Shown here: in pieces, positions 52,250-60,597 of the stretch | How the letters are laid out: each line of letters opens with the position of its first letter | Numbering within the stretch: position 1 is the first letter of the stretch | Assembly: GCF_016110345.1 (NCBI RefSeq) | Contig: NZ_AP019011.1 | Span: forward strand, 2,108,001 to 2,172,000 | Origin: Fluviibacter phosphoraccumulans | GTDB taxonomy: Bacteria > Pseudomonadota > Gammaproteobacteria > Burkholderiales > Rhodocyclaceae | DNA: 64,000 bases | Direction of reading: 5' to 3' | The notes under the pieces: model-generated | Told to the model about the DNA's origin: nothing | The model's input: only the letters and a program-made list of their open reading frames with translations | The model's database searches: none | Translations under genes and position numbers: made by a program

Positions 52250-52930
52250 ATGTCCCGAGACTACAAACCTAATCGTCACTCATCCCGCGACCGTGAACCG
52301 GCATCGGGTGGTGGTGCCTTCAAAGGCATTCTGTATGGCCTGGTCCTCGGTCTGGTAATTGCCGCCGCCGTGGCCTGGTGGTTTAACCGCATGCCGTCGC
52401 CGTTTATCGATAAGACGGCTACGCCGGGTGCACCGGCCAAGACCGATGCCAAGGCAGCTGCCCAGGGTCCTGCCGAGGCGCAATCTGCGGCCGTGCCAGC
52501 ACCGGCGGTCAATGCCCAAAGTGAAAACGGGCAGCCGATTCCACTGCCCGGCAAGCCGGGAGATCCGTCTCCCGAGAAGCGCTTCCAGTTCCCCGATATT
52601 TTGTCCGGCAAAACAGATGGCACGACGCCGCCCGCCAAATCGGTTGAGGGCATGGCGGCCAAACCGGCCACCAATGCCCCTGCGGCAGCCCCTGAAGCCC
52701 CGGCCGGCTTTTACCTGATGGCAGGCTCTTTCCAGAAGCAGTCTGATGCCGAAACCCAGAAGGCGAATCTGGCGTTGCAAGGTTTTGATGCATCGATACA
52801 AAAGGCAGTGATTGGAGAAAAGGTCTGGTTTCGCGTCAAGATCGGCCCATTCAAACGCCAGGACGACGCTAACCGCGCCCGTAATGAACTCAAGGAAGCC
52901 GGCATCGACGCCGTGCCTGCCCGTAATTAA
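52250..52930 (+). CDS. SPOR-domain membrane protein, FtsN-like
   Basis: A 226-residue bitopic protein: a basic cytoplasmic tail (MSRDYKPNRHSSRDRE), one membrane helix near residues 24-46, a Pro/Ala-rich periplasmic linker and a C-terminal SPOR domain (GFYLMAGSFQKQSDAETQK to the end) that binds denuded peptidoglycan at the septum. This is the layout of FtsN, and the gene's place after argS is usual for it in Burkholderiales, but the essential FtsN helix cannot be confirmed by eye. Confidence 0.85.
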   Translation: MSRDYKPNRHSSRDREPASGGGAFKGILYGLVLGLVIAAAVAWWFNRMPSPFIDKTATPGAPAKTDAKAAAQGPAEAQSAAVPAPAVNAQSENGQPIPLPGKPGDPSPEKRFQFPDILSGKTDGTTPPAKSVEGMAAKPATNAPAAAPEAPAGFYLMAGSFQKQSDAETQKANLALQGFDASIQKAVIGEKVWFRVKIGPFKRQDDANRARNELKEAGIDAVPARN

Positions 52931-52942
52931 ATCGGAGTTGTC

Positions 52943-53629
52943 ATGCAACGTCGCCAGTTTCTCGCTACTTTAATTGCCGGTATGGCTGCCGCGTCTTCAT
53001 CGGGTGCGGTGCTGGCCCAGGGCGCACTGGGTGGCACCTTAGCGCCAGCGGCCAATACTGCGGGTGTGGCGATTGCCGGCCAGACCTATGCGCCGCTGAA
53101 TACCCCAAGTCTGCAGACCGTGGGCGGCAAAATTGAAGTGCTGGAGTTTTTCTCCTACGGCTGCCCGCACTGCCATGATTTTGCTGAGCCCTTTGATCGC
53201 TGGTCGAAAAAGCAGAAAGACGCCATGGTGCGACGTGTACCGGTCACCTTCGGTCGCCCGCAATGGGTCGTGCTGGGGCGCTTGTTTTACACCATTCAAA
53301 TGATGAAGCTGCCGGCCCTTGATGCGGCAGCATTCTCAGCGATTCATCAGCAGGGCAGAATGCTTTACGAAGATCAGGCTGTGTTGCAGTGGGCCGCCAG
53401 CCAGCCCGGTGTGGACGCCAAGAAGTTTTCCGAGGTGTACTACTCGGCTGAAGTCACTACCGCCATGAAGAAGGCAGATGCTTTAGCGATGGCTTATCAG
53501 ATCGATGGCGTGCCTTCCATCATTGTTGGTGGCCGCTATAAGATGCTGCAACAGCGTGGCATGAATTTTTCTGACCTGCTAGCGAATACCGAAGCCGTGA
53601 TTAAACTCGCGCTGCAAAACAAAAAATAA
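52943..53629 (+). CDS. dsbA: Thiol:disulfide interchange protein DsbA
   Basis: The periplasmic dithiol oxidase. The 228-residue protein has a signal peptide (cleavage near residue 26, VLAQ), the active site Cys74-Pro-His-Cys77 in FFSYGCPHCHDF and the cis-proline loop GVPSIIVGG. It follows the SPOR gene by 12 bases and is the last gene before a strong terminator. Confidence 0.95.
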   Translation: MQRRQFLATLIAGMAAASSSGAVLAQGALGGTLAPAANTAGVAIAGQTYAPLNTPSLQTVGGKIEVLEFFSYGCPHCHDFAEPFDRWSKKQKDAMVRRVPVTFGRPQWVVLGRLFYTIQMMKLPALDAAAFSAIHQQGRMLYEDQAVLQWAASQPGVDAKKFSEVYYSAEVTTAMKKADALAMAYQIDGVPSIIVGGRYKMLQQRGMNFSDLLANTEAVIKLALQNKK

Positions 53630-53672
53630 CCGACGCAGTTGTTGCGTGCAGCCGCTTTGCGGCGGCCCAGAA

Positions 53673-53698
53673 AAAACGCCCGCATACGCGGGCGTTTT
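53673..53698. terminator. Bidirectional rho-independent terminator
   Basis: A 7-bp GC stem (CGCCCGC and GCGGGCG) with a four-base loop, extended by A4 on one side and T4 on the other, between convergent dsbA and phaC. Six A bases upstream and four T downstream let it work on both strands. Confidence 0.9.
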
Positions 53699-53719
53699 AG
53701 CTTCGAGCAATTACTCGCC

Positions 53720-55570
53720 TTAAGCTTTGGCCGCTTTCGCCTTAGCGGCTGTTGCGGCTGGTTTCTTAACGTCGGCACGCATCTTGACGAAAGAACCGGG
53801 CGCATCTTCAATCGCCTTGAGTGGGCCAGCACCCGGGATACGGGCGGCGACCTTCTCGTCGTTGATGGCTTTAACCCAGGCTTCCCAGTTGGGCCACCAC
53901 GAACCTTCGTTCTGTGTGGCGCCCTGGAACCACTCTTGGGCGGTTTCTGGCAGCTTCGGATTAGTCCAGTAGCAATATTTGTTGCCGGCGGGTGGGTTGA
54001 CGATGCCAGCAATGTGGCCCGAACCACCCAGCACAAAATTGACCGGGCCTGAAGGCAGATGAACACCCATGTAAGTGCTGATCCATGGTGCGATGTGGTC
54101 TTCAATGGCTGAGACGAAGTAGCACGGCGTCTTGACCTTGCGAATATCGATCGGCACGCCACCCAACGTCAGGCCACCGGGTTCCTTCAGAATATTCTTC
54201 AGGTACATATTGCGCAGGTAGAAGCTGTGCATGGCGCGTGGCATACGCGTCGAATCCGAGTTCCAGTACAACAGGTCGAACGGGAACGGATCTTTACCCA
54301 TCAGGTAATTGTTGATCACGAACGACCAGACCAGATCATTGGCGCGCAGCATGCTGAAGGTGCCAGCCATTTCCGAACCGTCCAGATAGCCGGTCTTCTC
54401 CATCTTCTTTTCAATGCTCGAGATGCTTTCCTCGTCAATGAAGACGCCCAGTTCGCCTGGATCGGTAAAGTCGAGCATGGTCGTGAAGAAAGTCGCCGAA
54501 TTAACGCGCGTATCTTTCTTGGCGGCCATATAAGCCAGGGTCGACATCAGCAGCGTACCACCCAGACAGTAGCCAGCAGTGTTGATCTTCTTCGAACCCG
54601 TAGCCTGTTCGACGGCGTTAATCGCAGCCAGAGAGCCTTCGAGCATGTAATCCTCGAAGTTCAGATCAGCGTGCTGCTCATCCGGGTTGAGCCAGCTGAT
54701 GATGAAGGTCGAGTGACCTTGATCTGTCGTCCACTTAACAAAGGAATTTTTCTCGCGCAGATCGAGAATGTAGAACTTGTTGATCCAGGGCGGCACGATC
54801 AGCAGCGGCACCTTGAATTGCTCTTTGGTAGTTGGCTCATAGTGAATCAGCTGGAACATTTCGTTCTGATAAACCACTTTGCCTTTGGTCGTGGCAACGT
54901 TTTTGCCCAGTTCAAACGCTGAGGTGTCCGTCATGCGGATACGCAGCTTGCCGTCGCCCGCTTCGACGTCGTGCAGCAGATTGTTCAGGCCCTTCACCAG
55001 ATTTTGGCCCTGCGAGCGCACCGTCTCACGGAACACTTCCGGGTTGGTCAGTGCAAAATTGGAAGGCGATAGCGCATCAATGTATTGACGCGTGTAGAAG
55101 TTCACCTTGTCGCGCTGCTTGTCATCCATGCCTTCGACGGTGCCGACGGTATCGAGAATATGCTTCGAAGCGATGAGGTACGATTGCTTGATGAAGTCAA
55201 ACACGAAGTCCTGTTGCCAGCCTTCATCTTTGAAGCGCTTGTCAGAACGCTCGGGTGCAACGGTCGCTTCCGCTTCCATGCCCATCATGCGCATCACCGA
55301 GTTCTGCCACAGCGAGAAATAATTGTGCGCCATATTCATCTGGGTTTGAGCCAGTTGATATGGGTTGGAGAGCAGGCGAGCAGACAGATCCATGAAGGCT
55401 TTGGCGATGCCAACTTCTTCACCTGAGGTCGTGGCACCTTTTTGAGCTTGTCGCTCTATAAAACCACTGAGAACGCGCGATGCCCGTTGGGCAACTTCAG
55501 AATACACATGAACCAGTTCAGCGGGGTTTTTGCCTTCGGCGCCCTCGGCGGGCGTAGGGGACTGCGACAT
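53720..55570 (-). CDS. phaC: Class I polyhydroxyalkanoate synthase
   Basis: It polymerises hydroxyacyl-CoA into PHA granules. The 616-residue protein has the PhaC N-terminal domain, the lipase-like box GYCLGGTLL with the catalytic Cys335, and the Asp and His segments VSAIEDHIAPW and GGSGHIAGIVNPP. The C-terminus adds a Lys/Ala/Pro tail (VKKPAATAAKAKAAKA). GGAG precedes the ATG. No phaA, phaB or phasin is adjacent, so the gene stands alone here. Confidence 0.95.
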   Translation of the reverse strand: MSQSPTPAEGAEGKNPAELVHVYSEVAQRASRVLSGFIERQAQKGATTSGEEVGIAKAFMDLSARLLSNPYQLAQTQMNMAHNYFSLWQNSVMRMMGMEAEATVAPERSDKRFKDEGWQQDFVFDFIKQSYLIASKHILDTVGTVEGMDDKQRDKVNFYTRQYIDALSPSNFALTNPEVFRETVRSQGQNLVKGLNNLLHDVEAGDGKLRIRMTDTSAFELGKNVATTKGKVVYQNEMFQLIHYEPTTKEQFKVPLLIVPPWINKFYILDLREKNSFVKWTTDQGHSTFIISWLNPDEQHADLNFEDYMLEGSLAAINAVEQATGSKKINTAGYCLGGTLLMSTLAYMAAKKDTRVNSATFFTTMLDFTDPGELGVFIDEESISSIEKKMEKTGYLDGSEMAGTFSMLRANDLVWSFVINNYLMGKDPFPFDLLYWNSDSTRMPRAMHSFYLRNMYLKNILKEPGGLTLGGVPIDIRKVKTPCYFVSAIEDHIAPWISTYMGVHLPSGPVNFVLGGSGHIAGIVNPPAGNKYCYWTNPKLPETAQEWFQGATQNEGSWWPNWEAWVKAINDEKVAARIPGAGPLKAIEDAPGSFVKMRADVKKPAATAAKAKAAKA

Positions 55571-55701
55571 GGAAATCTCCGTCTAATCGAATGCCAAAAA
55601 AATGCGCCTATCGGGACATCGTACGGCAACCCCCAACAAGCACGCGGTGCGTCAGCCATAGATTGCCTGTAAAGACCCGATCGCACAAGGGGTATGAGAC
55701 A

Positions 55702-55730
55702 TTGGGAAATCCGGTCACAGGTATTACACT
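55702..55730 (+). promoter_or_regulatory. Promoter of the DUF1289 gene
   Basis: TTGGGA (55702-55707), a 17-base spacer and TACACT (55725-55730), each four of six to consensus. The inferred transcription start is about 25 bases before the ATG. Confidence 0.45.
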
Positions 55731-55762
55731 GCGGTCGTCCATTGACCAAATCGAGCCGCCTC

Positions 55763-55918
55763 ATGGAAGAGCCCTCTAGCGAAGAACTGTATCCCTGTAT
55801 CGGGGTTTGTATGGCTGACCCGGTGTCTGGCCTCTGCCAGGGTTGTGGGCGGCCTTTGGCCGAGCCCGAAGCGCCGGCAGCGCCACCTGTTGCGCCGCCG
55901 GCAGAAACCGCTCAATGA
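55763..55918 (+). CDS. Small DUF1289 cysteine-rich protein
   Basis: A 51-residue protein with the family pattern PCIGVC, then DPVSGLCQGCGRPL; the four cysteines suggest a metal site. The C-terminus is a proline- and alanine-rich run. The ATG at 55763 gives a product of the usual length; a longer frame from 55694 includes the promoter. The function is unknown. Confidence 0.8.
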   Translation: MEEPSSEELYPCIGVCMADPVSGLCQGCGRPLAEPEAPAAPPVAPPAETAQ

Positions 55919-55958
55919 GCCTTGCATCGCCCGATTTTCCGGGTAAGCCTAGCGCAGG

Positions 55959-55964
55959 TATAAT
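55959..55964 (+). promoter_or_regulatory. -10 element of the isoaspartyl methyltransferase gene
   Basis: A perfect TATAAT 50 bases before the ATG, with a poor -35. The 5' leader would be about 43 bases. Confidence 0.45.
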
Positions 55965-56014
55965 CAAATGATATTGTGGTTGTGTCCTTCAACACTCAAG
56001 CCGGAACCCCGCAC

Positions 56015-56668
56015 ATGAACACTGAAAAAGCACGCTTTAACATGGTCGAGCAGCAGATTCGCCCGTGGAACGTTCTGGATCCCAACGTACTGGATCTGTT
56101 GTTTGAAGTTCGTCGAGAAGAGTTCGTGCCGGAGAGTTATCGGTCCTTGGCCTTTGCCGATATCGAAATTCCGCTGACGCCTCACGCTGTGATGATGCCG
56201 CCGCGTATGGAAGCACGCATGCTGCAGGAGTTGGAACTGTCGCCCGACGCGCAGATTCTGGAAGTTGGCACGGGTTCGGGCTACATGACAGCCTTGCTGG
56301 CATCGCAAGGCGCTCATGTCACGAGCTTGGAAATTGATCCTGCTTTGATGGCACAGGCACAGGCCAATTTGGATGAAGCCGGCATTGAAAATGCCACCTT
56401 ATTGCTGGCCGATGGCCTGAAGGGCCATGAAGCTGGCGAGCCCTACGATGCGATTGTCCTCACCGGGTCTGTCCCGGCCGTTCCTGACGTGCTGCTGCAT
56501 CAGCTGGCACTGGGTGGTCGTTTGATGGCCGTGGTTGGCAGCGGCCCGGTCATGGAAATGGTGCGTGTCCACTGCACGGGCCCCGGCAGCTATTCGCGTG
56601 AAACGCTGTTTGAAACCTGGCTGCCGCCGTTAGAAAACGTGCCACGGAGCAGCCACTTCGAGTTTTGA
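56015..56668 (+). CDS. Protein-L-isoaspartate O-methyltransferase-like protein
   Basis: A 217-residue SAM-dependent methyltransferase. It opens MNTEKARFNMVEQQIRPW, has ISP-family contacts and motif I as ILEVGTGSGYMTALLA near residue 81, then LEIDPALMAQA. True Pcm proteins repair isoaspartate; this shorter, divergent branch is typical of betaproteobacteria and its substrate is not proved. It is a single-gene unit ended by a strong hairpin. Confidence 0.83.
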   Translation: MNTEKARFNMVEQQIRPWNVLDPNVLDLLFEVRREEFVPESYRSLAFADIEIPLTPHAVMMPPRMEARMLQELELSPDAQILEVGTGSGYMTALLASQGAHVTSLEIDPALMAQAQANLDEAGIENATLLLADGLKGHEAGEPYDAIVLTGSVPAVPDVLLHQLALGGRLMAVVGSGPVMEMVRVHCTGPGSYSRETLFETWLPPLENVPRSSHFEF

Positions 56669-56688
56669 TGCGCGAGCACTCGTGGCTA

Positions 56689-56716
56689 AAAGACTCGCTG
56701 CGGCGGGTCTTTTTTT
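56689..56716. terminator. Bidirectional rho-independent terminator
   Basis: AAAGACTCGC and GCGGGTCTTT pair over ten bases (one G-T wobble) with a four-base loop, followed by a run of seven T on the plus strand. On the minus strand it follows the waaA stop and ends in TTTTAG, so it serves both convergent genes. Confidence 0.85.
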
Positions 56717-58013
56717 ATGGTCGATGGTATTGGGCAATCAGCGCCAGCAGTTTATCGGTGGCACCCGTTTCTGCATGGACGAATCGGGCAGCTGCTGCTT
56801 GCGCTTCATGGCGCAACAGTTGATTGCTGAGCAAGGTATTGACTGCTGTTGCCAGCGTTTCTGGCGTTACTGCCTCGACGCGTGTTGCCGCGCCACTTTG
56901 CTCGGCAGCTAAGGCAGCGGCACTGAAGTTATAAGTATGTGGGCCGACAATCAGTGGTATGCCACAGGCAGCCGCTTCGATGAGATTTTGGCCGCCAAAA
57001 GGGAGCAGGCTGCCGCCGATCACGGCGACGTCCACCATGCTGTAATAGGCCACCATCTCACCCATCGAGTCACCCAGCCAGACATCGGTTTCTGCGTTGG
57101 GAAATACTTCGCTACGGCGAGTCAGCCGGAAGCCTTCATGCATGACCAGGTTGGCAGCGTCATTGAAGCGTTGCGGATGACGCGGCACCAAAACCAGCAG
57201 CGGATGCGGTTCAGGGGGTGCCGCACAGAGGATCCGGTGCGCAGCAAGAATCAGCGCTTCTTCACCCTCGCGTGTGCTGGCAGCAAGCCAGATGGGTCGA
57301 TGGGCTTGGTGGGCCTGAAGCTGTGCGCGCCATTCTTGCCCCAAGGCCTGTAGCGTCGGGTCGATACGCACATCGAATTTGAGGTTGCCGGTGACGCTGA
57401 CAGACGTAGCACCCAGTGCACTCAAGCGTTCGGCATCCTCCGCTGTTTGTGCGCCCACTGCAGTGAGTGCGCTCAGCACAGGGCGAATCAGCCGATCAAA
57501 GCGTGCGTAACGGCGGGCCGATCTTGCCGAGAGGCGGGCGTTGATCAGCAGCACAGGCATCTGGTGCGCACGGCTACGCAGAATCAGGTTGGGCCAGATC
57601 TCGGTTTCCATGAGCAGGCCCAGCCGGGGCTGGACGTGCGCCAGAAAACGATCAACGGCGCCGGTCAGGTCATACGGCACATAGCCGATGAGTACGCGTG
57701 GGTCCCGGTAGAGCGCCGTGCTCGTGGCCCGACCCGTGGGCGTCATGTGGGTGAGCAGTACACGATGCGACGGATAGTGTTCAAGCAGCGCATGAACCAG
57801 TGGTTCGGCAGCGCGGGTTTCACCGACCGAAACGGCATGAAGCCAGATAATCGGGCCACCGGCTGGCACGTTGATAAAACCGAATCGTTCAGCAATGTGT
57901 TGGCGATAGCCGGGCTGCTTGCGACCGCGCCACCAGAGGCGCAGCAGCGCCAGCGGCACAATCAGCGTCAGGAGCACCCGATAGAACCACGGGGCGGCCG
58001 ATGGCATGGTCAT
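56715..58013 (-). CDS. waaA: 3-deoxy-D-manno-octulosonic acid transferase
   Basis: It adds Kdo to lipid A at the inner membrane. The 432-residue GT30 protein has an N-terminal membrane anchor (YRVLLTLIVPLALLRLWW), PIIWLHAVSVGETRAAEPL, LMETEIWPNL and a C-terminal GT-B half with GGSLLPFGGQNLIEAAACG. The ATG at 58013 overlaps the waaC stop by four bases; a second ATG lies two codons in. Confidence 0.94.
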   Translation of the reverse strand: MTMPSAAPWFYRVLLTLIVPLALLRLWWRGRKQPGYRQHIAERFGFINVPAGGPIIWLHAVSVGETRAAEPLVHALLEHYPSHRVLLTHMTPTGRATSTALYRDPRVLIGYVPYDLTGAVDRFLAHVQPRLGLLMETEIWPNLILRSRAHQMPVLLINARLSARSARRYARFDRLIRPVLSALTAVGAQTAEDAERLSALGATSVSVTGNLKFDVRIDPTLQALGQEWRAQLQAHQAHRPIWLAASTREGEEALILAAHRILCAAPPEPHPLLVLVPRHPQRFNDAANLVMHEGFRLTRRSEVFPNAETDVWLGDSMGEMVAYYSMVDVAVIGGSLLPFGGQNLIEAAACGIPLIVGPHTYNFSAAALAAEQSGAATRVEAVTPETLATAVNTLLSNQLLRHEAQAAAARFVHAETGATDKLLALIAQYHRP

Positions 58014-59005
58014 GCCGGCAAAAAGCCCCACGCTTTAAGTTGCCCCATGATATCGCTCACCGGCGGGCAGCTATCCAGATGCCCGAAGGTTTGGCGCAGC
58101 CCCAGACCAAAGCCGCCCGCCAGCTCAGGATCGGTATCGGTAAAGATGGCAATGGTTGGGACGGTGAGCGCGCAGGCAATGTGCGTAAAGCCGGTATCCA
58201 CACCCAGGCATAAGCGGGCTTTGGCGATGCGTTCAGTCAGTTGGGTCAGCGTCGGGCGGAATAGCACCTCACCCAGCGCGCTGCCCTCTGCAATGCCGGC
58301 GGCAATGCGTTGCGAGCGAGCGGCCTCGATGTCGTTACCGGCAGTAAACACAGGCACCAGACCGGCATCGCGCAGGGCGCGGCCGACGCTAATCCAGTGG
58401 TCTTCAGGCCAGAGTTTTTTATCACGGCTGGTATTGGTAAAGAGGAAGACCTCGTTACCGGGCTGCAATGGATAGCGGGTGTTGAGTCCGAAGTCGAGCG
58501 GCAGGGCTGGTAGCCGGTCTGCGTAACCGAGTGCGGTTGCCGCTATGGTGCGGTAGCGCTCGACGGCATGCAGTGCGTACGGCACCGCGAGCGGATGATT
58601 GAGCAGCAAACCGGATAGCGGCTCGCGCGCTTCGCGCCAGTTCTGACCATAAACCGGGCCGTGGGCCAGGCGACCAAGTAAGACGCTGCGCACTAAGCCC
58701 TGCGTGTCGATGATGGCATCGTAGTGTTCGGAGCGCAGGGCACCCAGTGCCAGGCTAATCTCAGCCCAGGTCTCGCGTTTGAACAGGTGTTTGCGCCAGC
58801 GCCGGATGGAGACCGGAATGATGTGGCGTACGCCGTGATGCCAGGCGGGTATTTCGGCAAATGGCGCTTCAACACACCAGTCCACGATAGCGCCGGGGAA
58901 TACGCGTTGCAGATCACTCACCACGGCGAGATTGTGCAACACATCGCCCAGCGATGTGGTTTTCATGAGCAGAAAACGGGGCGGGTCCGAAAGCTTGGGC
59001 TGCAT
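58010..59005 (-). CDS. waaC: Lipopolysaccharide heptosyltransferase I
   Basis: It transfers the first heptose to Kdo. The 331-residue GT9 protein opens FLLMKTTSLGDVLHNLAVV and has GVDTGFTHIACALTVPTIAIF in the donor-binding half. It overlaps waaA and is divergent from the family 2 glycosyltransferase, giving a compact inner-core group. Confidence 0.94.
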   Translation of the reverse strand: MQPKLSDPPRFLLMKTTSLGDVLHNLAVVSDLQRVFPGAIVDWCVEAPFAEIPAWHHGVRHIIPVSIRRWRKHLFKRETWAEISLALGALRSEHYDAIIDTQGLVRSVLLGRLAHGPVYGQNWREAREPLSGLLLNHPLAVPYALHAVERYRTIAATALGYADRLPALPLDFGLNTRYPLQPGNEVFLFTNTSRDKKLWPEDHWISVGRALRDAGLVPVFTAGNDIEAARSQRIAAGIAEGSALGEVLFRPTLTQLTERIAKARLCLGVDTGFTHIACALTVPTIAIFTDTDPELAGGFGLGLRQTFGHLDSCPPVSDIMGQLKAWGFLPA

Positions 59006-59056
59006 TAGTGATAATCTCGCGACATAGCCTCATTATAGCTGTGTGTATTGTTGCCC

Positions 59057-59836
59057 ATGTCCGAGAAACTACCGCTCTCCCTCGTTCTAATTACCTGTAA
59101 CGCTGCTAGCCGTCTGCGCGACGTGCTGGCATCGGTGCCTTTTGCGTCCGAAATCATTCTGGTGGATTCGGGGAGCACTGATGAAACTGCTGCGATTGCC
59201 GTAGAATTCGGGGCGCAGGTCGTGCATCACCCCTGGGCGGGCTTCGGGCCTCAGAAGGCGCACGCGGTTAGTTTGGCCAGTAATGATTGGGTGCTTTGCC
59301 TGGATGCCGATGAGGCTTTGTCCCCCAGATTGGCTACGAGCATTCAGCGTGCGTTCAGTAAGGGTTTGCCGGATTACCCGGTCTACCGTTTTGCCCGCTG
59401 CAATGTCTTTATGGGCCGCCCACTCAAGCACGGCGAAGGTTACCCCGACTACAACACGCGCTTGTTCCGTAAAGATGCCGCCCGCTGGTCGGATGACATC
59501 GTTCACGAGCATGTGCTGAGTGATCTGCCGCCACGCACGCTGGAAGGGGATCTACTGCATTACAGCGCCGATGATCTGAAGGCCTATCTGGATAAGCAGA
59601 ACCGTTACACCAGCCTGGCTGCGGAACGTGCCATGGCGCGTGGTGAGAGTGCGCCGTTGGCGCGGATGCTCTTATCGCCCGTAACCCGCTTTCTGAAATT
59701 CTGGTTAGTGCGGGGTGGTTGGCAGGATGGCCTACCCGGTTTTGTGCATATCGCGATTGGCTGTCAGAACAGCTTCATGAAGTACGTAAAGCTGCGCGAA
59801 CTGCGCCGACAGGCTGGACTGAGCGATCAGGAATAA
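59057..59836 (+). CDS. Family 2 glycosyltransferase (WaaE/KdtX-like)
   Basis: A 259-residue GT-A enzyme, probably adding glucose to the LPS inner core. It has LVLITCNAASRLRDVLAS, the nucleotide segment LVDSGSTDETAAIA, the metal site LDADEAL and GYPDYNTRLFRK. The ATG at 59057 is chosen over a TTG three codons before. No ribosome binding site is seen; TATTGT lies five bases before the ATG. Its last ten bases overlap the convergent acyltransferase gene. Confidence 0.88.
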   Translation: MSEKLPLSLVLITCNAASRLRDVLASVPFASEIILVDSGSTDETAAIAVEFGAQVVHHPWAGFGPQKAHAVSLASNDWVLCLDADEALSPRLATSIQRAFSKGLPDYPVYRFARCNVFMGRPLKHGEGYPDYNTRLFRKDAARWSDDIVHEHVLSDLPPRTLEGDLLHYSADDLKAYLDKQNRYTSLAAERAMARGESAPLARMLLSPVTRFLKFWLVRGGWQDGLPGFVHIAIGCQNSFMKYVKLRELRRQAGLSDQE

Positions 59837-60585
59837 AGCGTTGTCCGAATCTGCTCGTGCAGTGTGTGAGCGAGTGCTTTGCGGCCACGGTTGCCCGAGT
59901 CGGGCTCAATGGATACCGGCGTACCAATTTGTAAATGCACGACCAGCTGACGTGCCGACAGCATCGCACAGAAGCTTTCCCAAAGCGACGTGTCGCCCGC
60001 ATAGGCTGGTAGTAACGAGCGGTTGCCGTGCGTGTCTTCGTAGCTGAGCGAGACAGGGGTAACGGCCACCCCGGCATCAATGGCTGGTTGCAATAGCGCC
60101 CCGTGAAATGGATGCAGATGCGTGCCGTCGGTGGTGGTGCCTTCCGGGAAAACCGCGAGCCAGTTACCGGACTGCAGACGCTCGGCCATTTCCCGACCGA
60201 TCGTATGTGCATGACCTCGGCTACCGCGTTGCAGGAAGATGGTTTCGTTATGACGGGCCAGCGTGCCGATGATCGGCCAGTGAATCACATCGTCTTTGGA
60301 AACAAAGGCCACGGGCGTGAGCGCATTCATCGCAAAGATATCGATCCAGCTCACGTGGTTGGCGGCAATCAGACCCGGCGTGTCCGGCAAAGCACCGGTG
60401 ATTTTGAGTTGAAAGGCAAATAGGGCCAGCAGCTCACGCGACCAGCGGTAACGCACCCAGCGGCGGCGCTTTACGGAGAAGAACGGAAAGGCGATGCTGA
60501 TCCAGCAAAGACCGCAGAGCAGATGAAAGATGATGCGCGCACCACGCACGAAGCGGCGTAGCTTCGGGGTCGATGCACGCGTCAT
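59827..60585 (-). CDS. Lysophospholipid acyltransferase (PlsC family)
   Basis: A 252-residue membrane-associated acyltransferase, expected to acylate a lysolipid such as 1-acylglycerol-3-phosphate. The catalytic HX4D lies in ANHVSWIDIF and the acceptor-binding motif in FPEGTTTDG. A hydrophobic helix is near residues 19-38. It ends the accB-accC-prmA-pfkB run, so a lipid role fits the fatty-acid context; whether it is the main PlsC or an ornithine-lipid OlsA is not clear. Confidence 0.87.
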   Translation of the reverse strand: MTRASTPKLRRFVRGARIIFHLLCGLCWISIAFPFFSVKRRRWVRYRWSRELLALFAFQLKITGALPDTPGLIAANHVSWIDIFAMNALTPVAFVSKDDVIHWPIIGTLARHNETIFLQRGSRGHAHTIGREMAERLQSGNWLAVFPEGTTTDGTHLHPFHGALLQPAIDAGVAVTPVSLSYEDTHGNRSLLPAYAGDTSLWESFCAMLSARQLVVHLQIGTPVSIEPDSGNRGRKALAHTLHEQIRTTLYS

Positions 60586-60597
60586 GGGGTCTCTCGA

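Noticed and set aside
57447..58475. A 342-codon plus-strand frame over waaA and waaC
   Set aside because: It crosses the waaC/waaA overlap, where the minus-strand reading is clear; the product has no family resemblance.
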